Positions 25,139 through 33,900 of a DNA stretch of 35,557 nt are shown piece after piece (position 1 is the first letter of the stretch; each line of letters opens with the position of its first letter). The notes beneath the pieces were generated by a model, which saw only the letters and a program-made list of their open reading frames with translations, had not been told where the DNA came from and did no database searches. The DNA is from Candidatus Zhuqueibacterota bacterium (lineage in GTDB: Bacteria > Zhuqueibacterota > Zhuqueibacteria > Thermofontimicrobiales > Thermofontimicrobiaceae): the NCBI GenBank assembly GCA_016783825.1, contig JADHVV010000022.1:1-35557 (forward strand), read 5' to 3'. Both the position numbers and the translations under genes were made by a program.

Positions 25139-25609
25139 TCATTTTTTTTTGTTAAAAGCCTCTTCAACCGCCTCAACAGGACTGTCCCGGTAAATTATAC
25201 CTTCGATGTTCTCCCAGGTATTGAGACCGATAACCGGTTTGTTAAAAGCCAGGGAAAATGAGATTTCAGAAAGCGTGCCGTACTTGCCGCCAACAGCAAT
25301 CACAGCATCGGCAGTTCTGACAATTATGCTATTCCTTGCTTCACCGATTCCGGTTACAATTGGAATGTCAACAAATTTATTGGCGTCTGATTTTTGTGTC
25401 CCGGGAATTACACCAATGGTCAACCCATTTTCCTGTTTAGCGCCTCTACAAACCGCTTCCATCACTCCTTTTAATCCACCACAAATAACTATGCCATCTC
25501 TCTTGGCGATTTCTTTTCCAACTTCTTCTGCTAAAGCTAATATCTTTTGTGAGCAGTTACTTCCCTGCCCGATGACAGCTATTATATTTTTCTTTTTGAA
25601 TTCCATCAT
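25139..25609 (-). CDS. SLOG-fold protein of the TIGR00725/LOG-like type
   Basis: 156 residues, Rossmann-like: IAVIGQGSNCS at the N-terminus, GGLKGVMEAVCRGAK (44-58), TIGVIPG and GGKYGTLSEI (107-116). The last is the family's version of the PGGxGTxxE nucleotide-binding loop. Relatives are annotated as putative lysine decarboxylase-like or molybdenum-cofactor carrier proteins; true function is unknown. It is probably cytoplasmic and binds a nucleotide or nucleotide-like ligand. No strong SD; two adjacent ATGs at the start. Confidence 0.85.
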   Translation of the reverse strand: MMEFKKKNIIAVIGQGSNCSQKILALAEEVGKEIAKRDGIVICGGLKGVMEAVCRGAKQENGLTIGVIPGTQKSDANKFVDIPIVTGIGEARNSIIVRTADAVIAVGGKYGTLSEISFSLAFNKPVIGLNTWENIEGIIYRDSPVEAVEEAFNKKK

Positions 25610-25707
25610 ATTTTGGATTGATTAGCGAATTTATTAATTATCTAGAAATGGTGCTGGATTCTTGATACATGATCCTCATAGCCGCCAGGTTAAGCAATTT
25701 TGTATTA

Positions 25708-25905
25708 ATTTTTCATTCACAATTGTCAATTAAAGCAGTTCACAATTCTCAATTAAAAATAACAAGTTATAAAAAATAATTGTGAATTGTAAACGACTAA
25801 TTGAGAATTGAGAATTGGCAATTGACAATGCCAAAACCAAATATTTCCTTTATCGAGTATCGAGCAACAAGAATCAAGCATCAAGAAACAAGCATCCAGC
25901 AACCA
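25708..25905. repeat. AATTCTCAATT inverted repeat plus CAAGCATC-type tandem units
   Basis: 25708-25830 holds arms CACAATTGTCAATTAA and CACAATTCTCAATTAA facing TAATTGTGAATTG, TTGAGAATTG and CAATTGACAATG. 25852-25905 is a run of degenerate units such as ATCGAGCAACAAGA, ATCAAGCATCAAGA and CATCCAGCAACCAGC. The asnS stop begins at 25907, directly against this run. No gene is seen in 25610-25906. Confidence 0.55.
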
Positions 25906-25906
25906 G

Positions 25907-27202
25907 CTAAGGCTTAATCCGACTAATCGTTCTCGGAAAAGGAATTGTCTCGCGAATGTGCTTTAAACCGCAAATCCACGAAACTGCTCTTTCAATTCCC
26001 ATTCCAAAGCCGGCGTGTGGCACAGAGCCATATTTGCGAACATCCAGGTACCAATCAAATGCTTCCATGGGGAGATCGTGTTCTTTTATTTTGGACTCTA
26101 AAATATTAAGATCATCTTCACGTTGTCCGCCTCCGATAATTTCTCCGTAACCTTCCGGTGCCAAAACATCAACACACAATGCTTTTGATAGATCACCGGG
26201 ATCACCTTTCATGTAAAACGCCTTTACTGCTGCCGGGTAGCGATGCACCATTACTGGTCGGTCAAATTGTTCCGAAACGATGGTTTCATCAAGAGAACCA
26301 AAATCGTTCCCATCTTCGAATTCAAGTCCACTGTCTTTGATGATTTTTACAGCTTCATCATAACTAATTCTCGGGAAAGGTCGTTGAACTGTTTCCAGTT
26401 TTGAAGTATCACGTTGCAAAAGTTTCAATTCTTCTTTTCTCTCTTCCAAAGTTCGTTGAACAATGTATTCAATAAATTCTTCGGCAATGTCCATATCACC
26501 GTCAAGATCACAATAAGCGATCTCCGGCTCGATCATCCAGAATTCTGTCAAATGTCTCCTTGTTTTTGACTTTTCCGCCCGGAAAGTGGGACCGAAACAG
26601 TAAACTTTACCGAACGACATGGCAGCCGCTTCCATATACAATTGACCACTCTGAGTTAAATATGCTTTTGAACCAAAATAATCCGTTTCAAAAAGCGTGC
26701 TGGTACCTTCACAAGCAGCCGGCGTAAAAATTGGCGCGTCGATTAGCGTGTAGTTATTATTATCGAAATAATCCCGGCAGGCGCGAATGATTGAATGCCG
26801 GACTTTCAAAATTGCATGCTGTTTTGAAGAACGCAGCCATAAATGGCGGTTGTCCATTAAAAATGTTGTGCCATGTTCTTTCGGAGTAATCGGGTATTCA
26901 TCAGCCCTATGCACCAATTCAACATTTTTTGCCTGTATCTCATAACCGCTGGGAGCCCGCTTATCCTCTACAACAAACCCGGTTATTTTTAATGAAGATT
27001 CCTGGGGCAGCTCTTTACACAATTCAAATGTTTTTTCATCAACATCGTTTTTAGCTACTACTACCTGGATAATACCGGTGCCATCTCTAACCATTAAAAA
27101 ATGTAGTTTACCGCTGGATCGCATATTATAAAGCCATCCTGAAATTGTGGCATCTTTATCTTTGTAATTAGAAATTTCTCCAATGTAAGTTTTGTTCCGC
27201 AT
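25907..27202 (-). CDS. asnS: Asparagine--tRNA ligase
   Basis: Class IIb aminoacyl-tRNA synthetase, 431 residues, usual length. An N-terminal OB-fold anticodon domain covers about 1-105. The catalytic core has [18 protein letters not shown] (160-177), motif 2 [15 protein letters not shown] (207-221) and motif 3 [15 protein letters not shown] (398-412). The end IPFPRT favours AsnRS over AspRS, which usually has PRD. SD AAAGGA before ATG 27202. Its presence means Asn-tRNA can be made directly. Confidence 0.95.
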   Translation of the reverse strand: MRNKTYIGEISNYKDKDATISGWLYNMRSSGKLHFLMVRDGTGIIQVVVAKNDVDEKTFELCKELPQESSLKITGFVVEDKRAPSGYEIQAKNVELVHRADEYPITPKEHGTTFLMDNRHLWLRSSKQHAILKVRHSIIRACRDYFDNNNYTLIDAPIFTPAACEGTSTLFETDYFGSKAYLTQSGQLYMEAAAMSFGKVYCFGPTFRAEKSKTRRHLTEFWMIEPEIAYCDLDGDMDIAEEFIEYIVQRTLEERKEELKLLQRDTSKLETVQRPFPRISYDEAVKIIKDSGLEFEDGNDFGSLDETIVSEQFDRPVMVHRYPAAVKAFYMKGDPGDLSKALCVDVLAPEGYGEIIGGGQREDDLNILESKIKEHDLPMEAFDWYLDVRKYGSVPHAGFGMGIERAVSWICGLKHIRETIPFPRTISRIKP

Positions 27203-27268
27203 TTGGTTTTCCTTTGTTTGGTTTATTTGTTATCCCAACATTTTGATTTTTATTTTATTTTAATTTAA

Positions 27269-27358
27269 AAGGTAATTTGGTAATAAGGAAATTGGGTAAT
27301 AAATAATTTACCAGTTTGAATCCCCAATTACCCAGTAACCTAATTACCCAATTACCTT
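27269..27358. repeat. GGTAATTGGGTAAT inverted repeat
   Basis: AAGGTAATTTGGTAATAAGG and AAATTGGGTAAT (27269-27300) face CCAATTACCCAGTAACC and TAATTACCCAATTACCTT (27324-27358). It lies between gpsA and asnS. The minus-strand ORF 27255-27542 read through it and into gpsA is rejected. Confidence 0.55.
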
Positions 27359-27429
27359 CTTGGTTCTGTCCACGGTTCGTATATTTTTCAATTTTAAAGT
27401 CCCAATTCCGCAGCAAAGTCACCAGCCAC

Positions 27430-28458
27430 TCATCCCCACCTTTCTTCTTTTGCCTCTCTTCCCATAAGTTCATGTAAAGCATCCTGTGTGCTTTTATTTT
27501 CAAACAATACTTTGTACACCTGTTCGGAGATGGGCATTTCAACTTCGTATTTTTTACTCAGTTCATAAACAGATTTAGTCGTTTTCACTCCTTCAGCAAC
27601 CATCACCATTTCTTTCAAAACATCATCCAATTTTCTGCCTTTTCCAATTTGTTCGCCGACATACCTGTTACGGCTATGCTTACTCATACAGGTTACAATG
27701 AGATCGCCCATGCCCGATAGGCCGGCAAATGTAGCAGCCTGTGCGCCCATGGCAGTACCCAGTCGAACAATTTCTACCAATCCGCGAGGTTGAAGCGCTG
27801 CTTTTGTGTTATCACCAAATCCAGCCCCATCGCAAATTCCGGCTGCCAGGGCAATAATATTTTTTAATGCGCCCCCTAATTCAACGCCAATTATATCCTG
27901 ATTCGTATAAACGCGAAAATAACGATTCATAAAAACCTGTTGGATCAATTCAGCATTTTTTAAATCAACACCTCCAGCCACGATTGCTGTGGGGATTTTT
28001 CGACTGACTTCTTCGGCATGACTTGGACCGGATAATGTTATAATATGATCAGCTGTTAACCAGTTTATGGTTTCTTCTAAAACCTGTGACATTCGTAACA
28101 GGCTTTCATTTTCAACTCCTTTGGCAACATTTACAACAATAGGTCTTGTTTTTAAAGCCATATCGTTTACCTGATTAGCAACCTGCCTTACAACATGCGA
28201 CGGAACTGCCCAAACAATAATGTCCTTATCAACTACGGCAGTTTCAAGATTGTTCTCAACCTGGATTGTTGAAGGAATTTTAATCCCTGGCAAAAACTCT
28301 TTTGCATCTCGTGTTTTGTTAAGCAGATCGGCAGCATCAGGACGAAATTCCCACAATGTTACATCATGTCCATTATGTTCCAGGACTAAGGCTAAAGCTA
28401 TCCCCCAACTTCCAGCGCCTAATACAGAGACTTTGTATGAATCTTTATCATAATTCAA
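27430..28458 (-). CDS. gpsA: NAD(P)H-dependent glycerol-3-phosphate dehydrogenase
   Basis: It reduces dihydroxyacetone phosphate to sn-glycerol-3-phosphate for phospholipid synthesis. 342 residues. Dinucleotide loop GAGSWG at 14-19, NVAKGVE with the catalytic Lys, LGGALKNIIALAAG, GDNTKAAL and GLSGMGDLIVTC are all present. The start is TTG 28458, overlapping the purM stop as TTGA, with no other start before the dinucleotide loop. It is thus translationally coupled to purM. Confidence 0.96.
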   Translation of the reverse strand: MNYDKDSYKVSVLGAGSWGIALALVLEHNGHDVTLWEFRPDAADLLNKTRDAKEFLPGIKIPSTIQVENNLETAVVDKDIIVWAVPSHVVRQVANQVNDMALKTRPIVVNVAKGVENESLLRMSQVLEETINWLTADHIITLSGPSHAEEVSRKIPTAIVAGGVDLKNAELIQQVFMNRYFRVYTNQDIIGVELGGALKNIIALAAGICDGAGFGDNTKAALQPRGLVEIVRLGTAMGAQAATFAGLSGMGDLIVTCMSKHSRNRYVGEQIGKGRKLDDVLKEMVMVAEGVKTTKSVYELSKKYEVEMPISEQVYKVLFENKSTQDALHELMGREAKEERWG

Positions 28459-29462
28459 TTGACTTCTCCTATAATGAAAGAATGAATATTTTTTTTCTTT
28501 AAAGTATCCTTCGTTTCATCGATAAATTTATTATCAATTATAAAAACAAAACCAACACCAAGATTAAAAACCTTTCTCATTTCTTCGGAAGTTACATTGC
28601 CAATTCCTTGAATAACTTGAAAAATCTCTAAAGGTTCCCAACTTTTCCAATCAATTTTTAATTTTAAATTATCGGGAAGGATTCGATAGGTATTGCCTTC
28701 GATTCCTCCGCCGGTGATGTGCGACATCCCATGCAAATAAGCTTTGTGCTTTAATAAATTGATCGCATGCTGGTAACTGGAATGGACTCTTAATAATTCA
28801 TCTGCTAATGTGCAGCCTAATTCTTCAAAATAGTCTTCGACTTTGAAATTATTAATTTCAAAAAATATTTTTCTCACTAATGAATATCCATTTGTATGCA
28901 ATCCATTTGAAGGAAGCGCCAATAATATATCGCCGGTTTTTATTTTGGAGCCATCAACGATTTTATTTTTTTCAATTATCCCCACGATGGTTCCGGAAAT
29001 ATCATATTCACTTGCCTGGTAAAAATTTGGCATTTCAGCAGTCTCCCCACCTACCAAGGCGCAATTAGCATTTTTGCATCCTCTTGCCAGGCCTTCAATA
29101 ATTTTAACCAATACTTCAGGATTTAATTTTGATAATGCAATATAATCTAAAAAGAACAGCGGATCAGCGCCTGATGTCATAATGTCGTTGACGCAATGAT
29201 TTACCAGGTCTTCTCCGATTGTGTCATGAACATTGCTTAAAAACGCTATTTTTAATTTAGTCCCAACCCCGTCCACGCTTGATACGAGGATTGGATTGTT
29301 CATTTCTGATGTATCCAATTGAAAGAACGAACCAAACAAGCCAACATCCCTGATTACATTTTTTGTAAAAGTACTTTTGGCTAACCTGGCAATTTCTTTA
29401 ACGCTTTTTTCTCCGGCAGCAATATCAACACCGGCATCTTTATAGCTTATGCTTTTGGTCAT
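28455..29462 (-). CDS. purM: Phosphoribosylformylglycinamidine cyclo-ligase (AIR synthetase)
   Basis: It makes AIR in purine synthesis. Start set at ATG 29462 (335 residues): SD AAGGGA stands 6 nt before it, and the protein then begins SISYKDAGVDI as in the family; ATG 29486 would add eight unrelated residues. Motifs: SSVDGVGTKLKIA, VGGETAEMPNFY, PSNGLHTNGYSLVRK and HITGGGIEGN (ATP binding). First gene of a purM-gpsA pair with TTGA overlap. Promoter at 29508-29536. No other de novo purine genes are in the window. Confidence 0.96.
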   Translation of the reverse strand: MTKSISYKDAGVDIAAGEKSVKEIARLAKSTFTKNVIRDVGLFGSFFQLDTSEMNNPILVSSVDGVGTKLKIAFLSNVHDTIGEDLVNHCVNDIMTSGADPLFFLDYIALSKLNPEVLVKIIEGLARGCKNANCALVGGETAEMPNFYQASEYDISGTIVGIIEKNKIVDGSKIKTGDILLALPSNGLHTNGYSLVRKIFFEINNFKVEDYFEELGCTLADELLRVHSSYQHAINLLKHKAYLHGMSHITGGGIEGNTYRILPDNLKLKIDWKSWEPLEIFQVIQGIGNVTSEEMRKVFNLGVGFVFIIDNKFIDETKDTLKKKNIHSFIIGEVN

Positions 29463-29507
29463 TTTTTCCCTTACTTTTATTGTCAACGTTTACCAGATGT
29501 TATGAAG

Positions 29508-29536
29508 ATAATATTCAAAAATCCTATCGAATGCAA
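29508..29536 (-). promoter_or_regulatory. Promoter of purM-gpsA
   Basis: Minus strand: TTGCAT (29531-29536), 17 bp, TATTAT (29508-29513). The -35 lies 2 bp from the left end of repeat copy C, so the element sits immediately upstream of this promoter. Confidence 0.5.
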
Positions 29537-29538
29537 AA

Positions 29539-29706
29539 CCAACGGATAGAAACAACCCAACGGATGGTATTTTAATTTTGAAACTATCATAAATAATGAG
29601 ACTTTAAATAACTTGACAAATATGCCCAAAAATGCAATTAGCATCCGAAAAAGGCGATGCACAATTTAATTCATGTCATTTTATTTTATTATCCGTTGGA
29701 TTGTTT
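29539..29706. mobile_element. CCAACGGAT element, copy C
   Basis: Left terminus CCAACGGATAGAAACAACCC plus AACGGAT (29539-29565) and right terminus ATCCGTTGGATTGTTT (29691-29706). Next to the left end the interior has GGTATTTTAATTTTGAAACTATC, like copy B. The right terminus encodes the last codons and stop of the DUF4416 gene. Confidence 0.65.
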
Positions 29707-30252
29707 TCCGCCGCGGCGGATTGGATTCAATTTTTTAAATTCTTTCATATACTTCTTTCTTAACCGTGCCATAAACTCAATAGCTTTCATATCGCGATAA
29801 TCCGGGTAAGTCCAGTAATTCGTATGAAATTTATTTCCCCGGTACCTTAACTGGACATCACCATAAATTCCTTTTCCCAGGTATATTCTATGATCAAAAT
29901 TCTTTGTTGTTGCCAAAACAATTTTGCCAGGGCTTAAATAACCGGGATCAAGGTTTATTTTTCTTTTTTCATTTCTCGTAAATTTATCTTCAATTTCATT
30001 TGTTACCAGTTTGAAATCGGGTAACCTGTCAGGAGGATGAAGCTTTTTGAAACTTAAAAGCTGTTTCTTTAAATTTCCTCCCATTTCCTTGTAATAATAT
30101 TTGGTAAAATTAAAATCAAATATGGCTGATATTATTTCAATTTCTCCAAAGTGATTTTCCAGATATTGTTTTGCTTCTTCATAAAGACCAATATCTGAAA
30201 AAGTAATTGCGCAAAAGAATTTAACATCAACAGGTATTCTTGGCTTGCCCAC
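29689..30252 (-). CDS. DUF4416 family protein
   Basis: 187 residues matching the DUF4416 pattern: KFFCAITFSD near the start, FNFTKYYYKEMGGNLKKQ, TNEIEDKF, INLDPGYLSPGKIVLATTKN, HRIYLGKGIYGDVQLRY and WTYPDYRD. Function unknown for the family; probably cytoplasmic, with no signal peptide or membrane segment. The start is GTG 30252 with AAGGG upstream, inside a 17-bp tandem duplication. The C-terminal QSNG and stop are supplied by repeat copy C, so the ancestral end was probably altered. Confidence 0.85.
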   Translation of the reverse strand: MGKPRIPVDVKFFCAITFSDIGLYEEAKQYLENHFGEIEIISAIFDFNFTKYYYKEMGGNLKKQLLSFKKLHPPDRLPDFKLVTNEIEDKFTRNEKRKINLDPGYLSPGKIVLATTKNFDHRIYLGKGIYGDVQLRYRGNKFHTNYWTYPDYRDMKAIEFMARLRKKYMKEFKKLNPIRRGGKQSNG

Positions 30253-30284
30253 AGGTTAATCCCTTTTACAGGTTAATACCTTTT
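30251..30284 (-). repeat. 17-bp tandem duplication at the DUF4416 start
   Basis: AAAAGGTATTAACCTGT followed directly by AAAAGGGATTAACCTGT on the minus strand, one mismatch. It duplicates the SD-like AAAAGG stretch; only the copy next to the gene is followed by a GTG start. Confidence 0.6.
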
Positions 30285-30627
30285 ATAATTTTTAAAAAAT
30301 AATTTGAAGTTTTATAAATTTAATAATTTATTGGTAAATGTCAAGGAAAAAAATAATTAAGAATTTCAGATTGTAAAACATTATTTATTTCATTATGAAA
30401 ACTATTTATTAATTGAGAGATAGAATTCAATAAAACTGTTTTTTAAATCCATAGTTATTATATTAATATTAATGATGTTAACTTGAATTTGACAAATTAA
30501 TTACAAAATGATTTTTTTTATTGGCATTCATTTTGCTTGGTCGATAGTGAAAAAATCAATCAAACTTGAGATTATCCTTTTGATAAATAACTGCATGAAT
30601 CAAATAGTTCTAAAGGAAAAAAAATTA
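30285..30627. other. AT-rich intergenic stretch without a recognisable gene
   Basis: Very AT-rich spacer between the divergent DUF4416 gene and the small ORF at 30628. It holds a TTGACA on the minus strand (about 30340) without a good -10 at proper spacing, and another TTGACA at about 30489 on the plus strand, also without a clear -10. Nothing else is seen. Confidence 0.4.
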
Positions 30628-30894
30628 GTGACTGAAAATTTACAAAAAACATATAATAGCTACTTCTTTACAATAAGGTCTCCTTTATTTTCTCCCTTTA
30701 ACTCGTTGAATCTTTTTGTACATTTCCAACATGAAGAAACAAACAATACAACAGATGGGTATTATTTATTAAAGACTTATGAGCAATATAGTATTGGGGA
30801 TGCCAAAGAAAGCTATTATCATAAATTAAAATCAAAACTTTTGGATAAGAAAATATTTAAACAAAATTACATAAAAAAAATAGCATCTGCCTAA
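30628..30894 (+). CDS. Small orphan protein, uncertain
   Basis: 88 residues from GTG 30628, chosen because TAAAGGA stands upstream at workable spacing. The open frame itself begins at 30508. The product is Lys/Tyr/Asn/Phe-rich (LQKTYNSYFFTIRSPLF near the start, KLKSKLLDKKIFKQNYIKK near the end), with no signal peptide, membrane helix or recognisable motif. Base composition is more AT-rich than its neighbours. It could be a real accessory gene or a chance ORF in AT-rich DNA; I cannot tell. Confidence 0.35.
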   Translation: MTENLQKTYNSYFFTIRSPLFSPFNSLNLFVHFQHEETNNTTDGYYLLKTYEQYSIGDAKESYYHKLKSKLLDKKIFKQNYIKKIASA

Positions 30895-30996
30895 AAGTTA
30901 TTATGGTATTTGCCTAATTCAAATTGGTAATTTTTTGGAAGGAATTACCTCTTAATTAACTAAATAGTTGTTTGGGACGTGGACGAGGAAGGTGTG

Positions 30997-33900
30997 ATGA
31001 AAAATACAACTCGATTTTGGATGCAATTCTTCACTGCTGTTTTCTGCTTATTTATCTTTTCTGCTTTAACTGCCGATTTAGCTGCTGACGAATTAAAAGT
31101 TACCTGGAACAAAAATACTGAAGATGACCTAATAGGATATAAAGTTTATTGGGGTACATCTTCAAGAACTTATTCTAACAATTTTTATGTTGGAACTGAT
31201 ACTACTTATATGGTTCCCGACTTATCGCAAGGGAATGAATACTTCTTTGCTGTTACTGCCATCGATACTGCTAACAATGAAAGCGCTTATTCAGACGAAG
31301 TAAGTTATAGTTTAGCAGCATCCGATGAAACACCACCAACTTTAGTTTCTCTTCAAATTACATCAGCAACCAATATTGAAATAATTTTTAGTGAACAGTT
31401 AAACAAAACAACTGCGGAAACAATATCCAATTATCAAATTAATAAAGGAATTGTTGTTTCGTCAGCCGTATTAGATGAGAACGGGCAAAAAGTTACGCTG
31501 ACAACATCTCCACATAGTGATGACACCTATGAAATAACGATTAATAATATTGAGGATTTAGCCGGCAACCAAATAGCGACTGATACAAAATATCAATATG
31601 AATATGACATAATCAGGGATACATTTGAAGTAACTGACGTACAGGTTATTGATTATTCTCATTTGGATATTACCTTTTCAAATACAGTCGATCCCACATC
31701 AGCCCAAAATATTTCTAATTACACTATTTTTAGTGATGTTTCAGTTGTCAGTGCAGTTGTTGATGGATCAGGTGATAAGGTACACCTGGTAACTTCGCAA
31801 CATTTGCCAGATCAATACATAATCAGAATCAGCAATATCCAGGATGTGGAAAATCCGCCCAACACAATTACTGAAAGTACGCATATTTACTCTGTAGCAG
31901 ATGTTACCCATCCACATATTGATTCTGTCAGGGTTGAAGGTGAGACAAATATTTATGTCGTTTTTGATGAATCAATCGATACGGTTTCAGCAGAGACCGA
32001 ATCGAATTACCAGGTATCTCCCGGCATAACAATATTAAATGCTAAGATAGCAACTAATAATACAGTCAATTTAACAACTACTCCTCATGTTGAAGGGAGT
32101 TACACTCTTCAACTTTCGGGTATAAAAGATTTGGCAGATCCGCCTAATAGTGTAGATCCGCCCATCAGCTATTCTTATGATATAGCTGATATTTGGTCAC
32201 CAACTATTGATACGGTGTTATTTACAAATGAACGTCAAATTGATGTGATATTTAGTGAAGCAGTGGAAAAAAATTCTGCTGAATTAGAATCAAATTATCA
32301 AATTTTTAATGGTGTTAGCATATTTTCAGCCGAACTTGATCCGGACAACAGAACCGTTCATTTGTCAACTTCACCTCATTCTGAAAAAGTTTATTATTTA
32401 ACAGCTGTTAATATAAAAGATCGGGCAGCAAATCCAAATACGATTGCTGATGGCGCTTACAAAATTTATGAATTCGTTGATACTTTTGCTCCCTATGTGG
32501 AATCCGTTACCTCGATCAACAAAAACCTGGTTGATGTCCTGTTTTCCGAATCCCTGGACAACGTTTCAGTTGAAAATATTGAGAATTTTAATATTTCACC
32601 TGCTATTTCAATTTCTTCAGCCATTCTTGATAATGATGGTAAAACAGTGCATTTAACAACAGGCAATCACTCTTCAGGGAACTATACACTGTCAGCTAAC
32701 AATGCCAAAGATTTGGCTGGAAATGTTATGACTGAAGCGTCAAATACACCTTATATATTTGTTGATACAACACCTCCTACAGTTACAGAGATAGAGATTG
32801 TTGATGGAAATACGCTTAATGTTCATTTCAGTGAAGCAGTTGAAAAGTTATCTTCGGAAAGTCTAACGAATTACAATATCAACAATGGGATAACGATTTC
32901 TGCTGCTAATTTGGATCAAAACCAATTGTTCGTTCAACTTAAGACCAGTGATCATAGTGAAGAAGTTTACACAATAACTGTAAGCGGTGTTTTGGATCAA
33001 TCAATACCGCCAAATGCAATTGATACAACATCACTGAATTACCTGTTTAATGATTCCGAACCACCAGAAATAACGGATGTTGCAGCAGTAGAAAAAAACA
33101 GGGTAAAAATTGAATTCAACGAAAAAGTTGAAAGTGTTTCTGCAGAAAACATTAACAACTATCAAATCGAAAATAATCTTCAAGTATCAAACGCTGAATT
33201 AGATTCTTCAGAAAAAATTGTTTTTCTCACAACTGCTGACCATGTCGATGGAAATTTATATTTTCTAACTGTCGAAAATATAAAAGATCAGGCGAATACG
33301 CCAAACACTATAATAAAGGTTGAAAACAGACCCTACAATTATACGGATTCCGAACAACCTACATTGGTGTCTGCACAAACAGCGTTAGCAAACAAAGTGA
33401 TTGTGACTTTTTCCGAACCTGTTGATGAAGCTTCTGCCGAGACATTTGCAAATTACCAGGTCAATAATAACATAGTCGTATCTGGCGCTGTATTGCAGCC
33501 GGATTTGGTGACTGTTGAATTAACCACGTCAGCTCATGTTGAAGGCGATTATACGGTCTCTGTTAGCAACGTAAAGGACAGGGCTGCTGATCCAAACACA
33601 ATCGCTCCAAACAGTTCATTGGATTACGCTTATGGTGATGACACGAAACCAACTATTGCTTCGGTTCAAGCGGAAAATGAAAATCTGCTGATTGTGAAAT
33701 TCTCCGAAGCGGTGGATCAGACATCTGCAGAGCAGAAAAGCAATTACTCAATCTCTGACGGAATTCAAATAAACAGCGCAACGCTGGTTAGTGATTCTAC
33801 TGTTCATTTGGCTACTTCAAAACACCTGGAGCAGGGATATACTTTAACCGTGAGCAATGTGAGAGACAGGGCTGCCAATCCGAATACGATACTGCCCAAT

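Noticed and set aside
27255-27542. 95-codon minus-strand ORF between asnS and gpsA
   Set aside because: It overlaps the well-supported end of gpsA and otherwise consists of the GGTAATTGGG inverted repeat.
29463-29538. Purine riboswitch upstream of purM
   Set aside because: The leader is short, with no recognisable three-way junction or conserved purine-aptamer core; apt likewise shows none.
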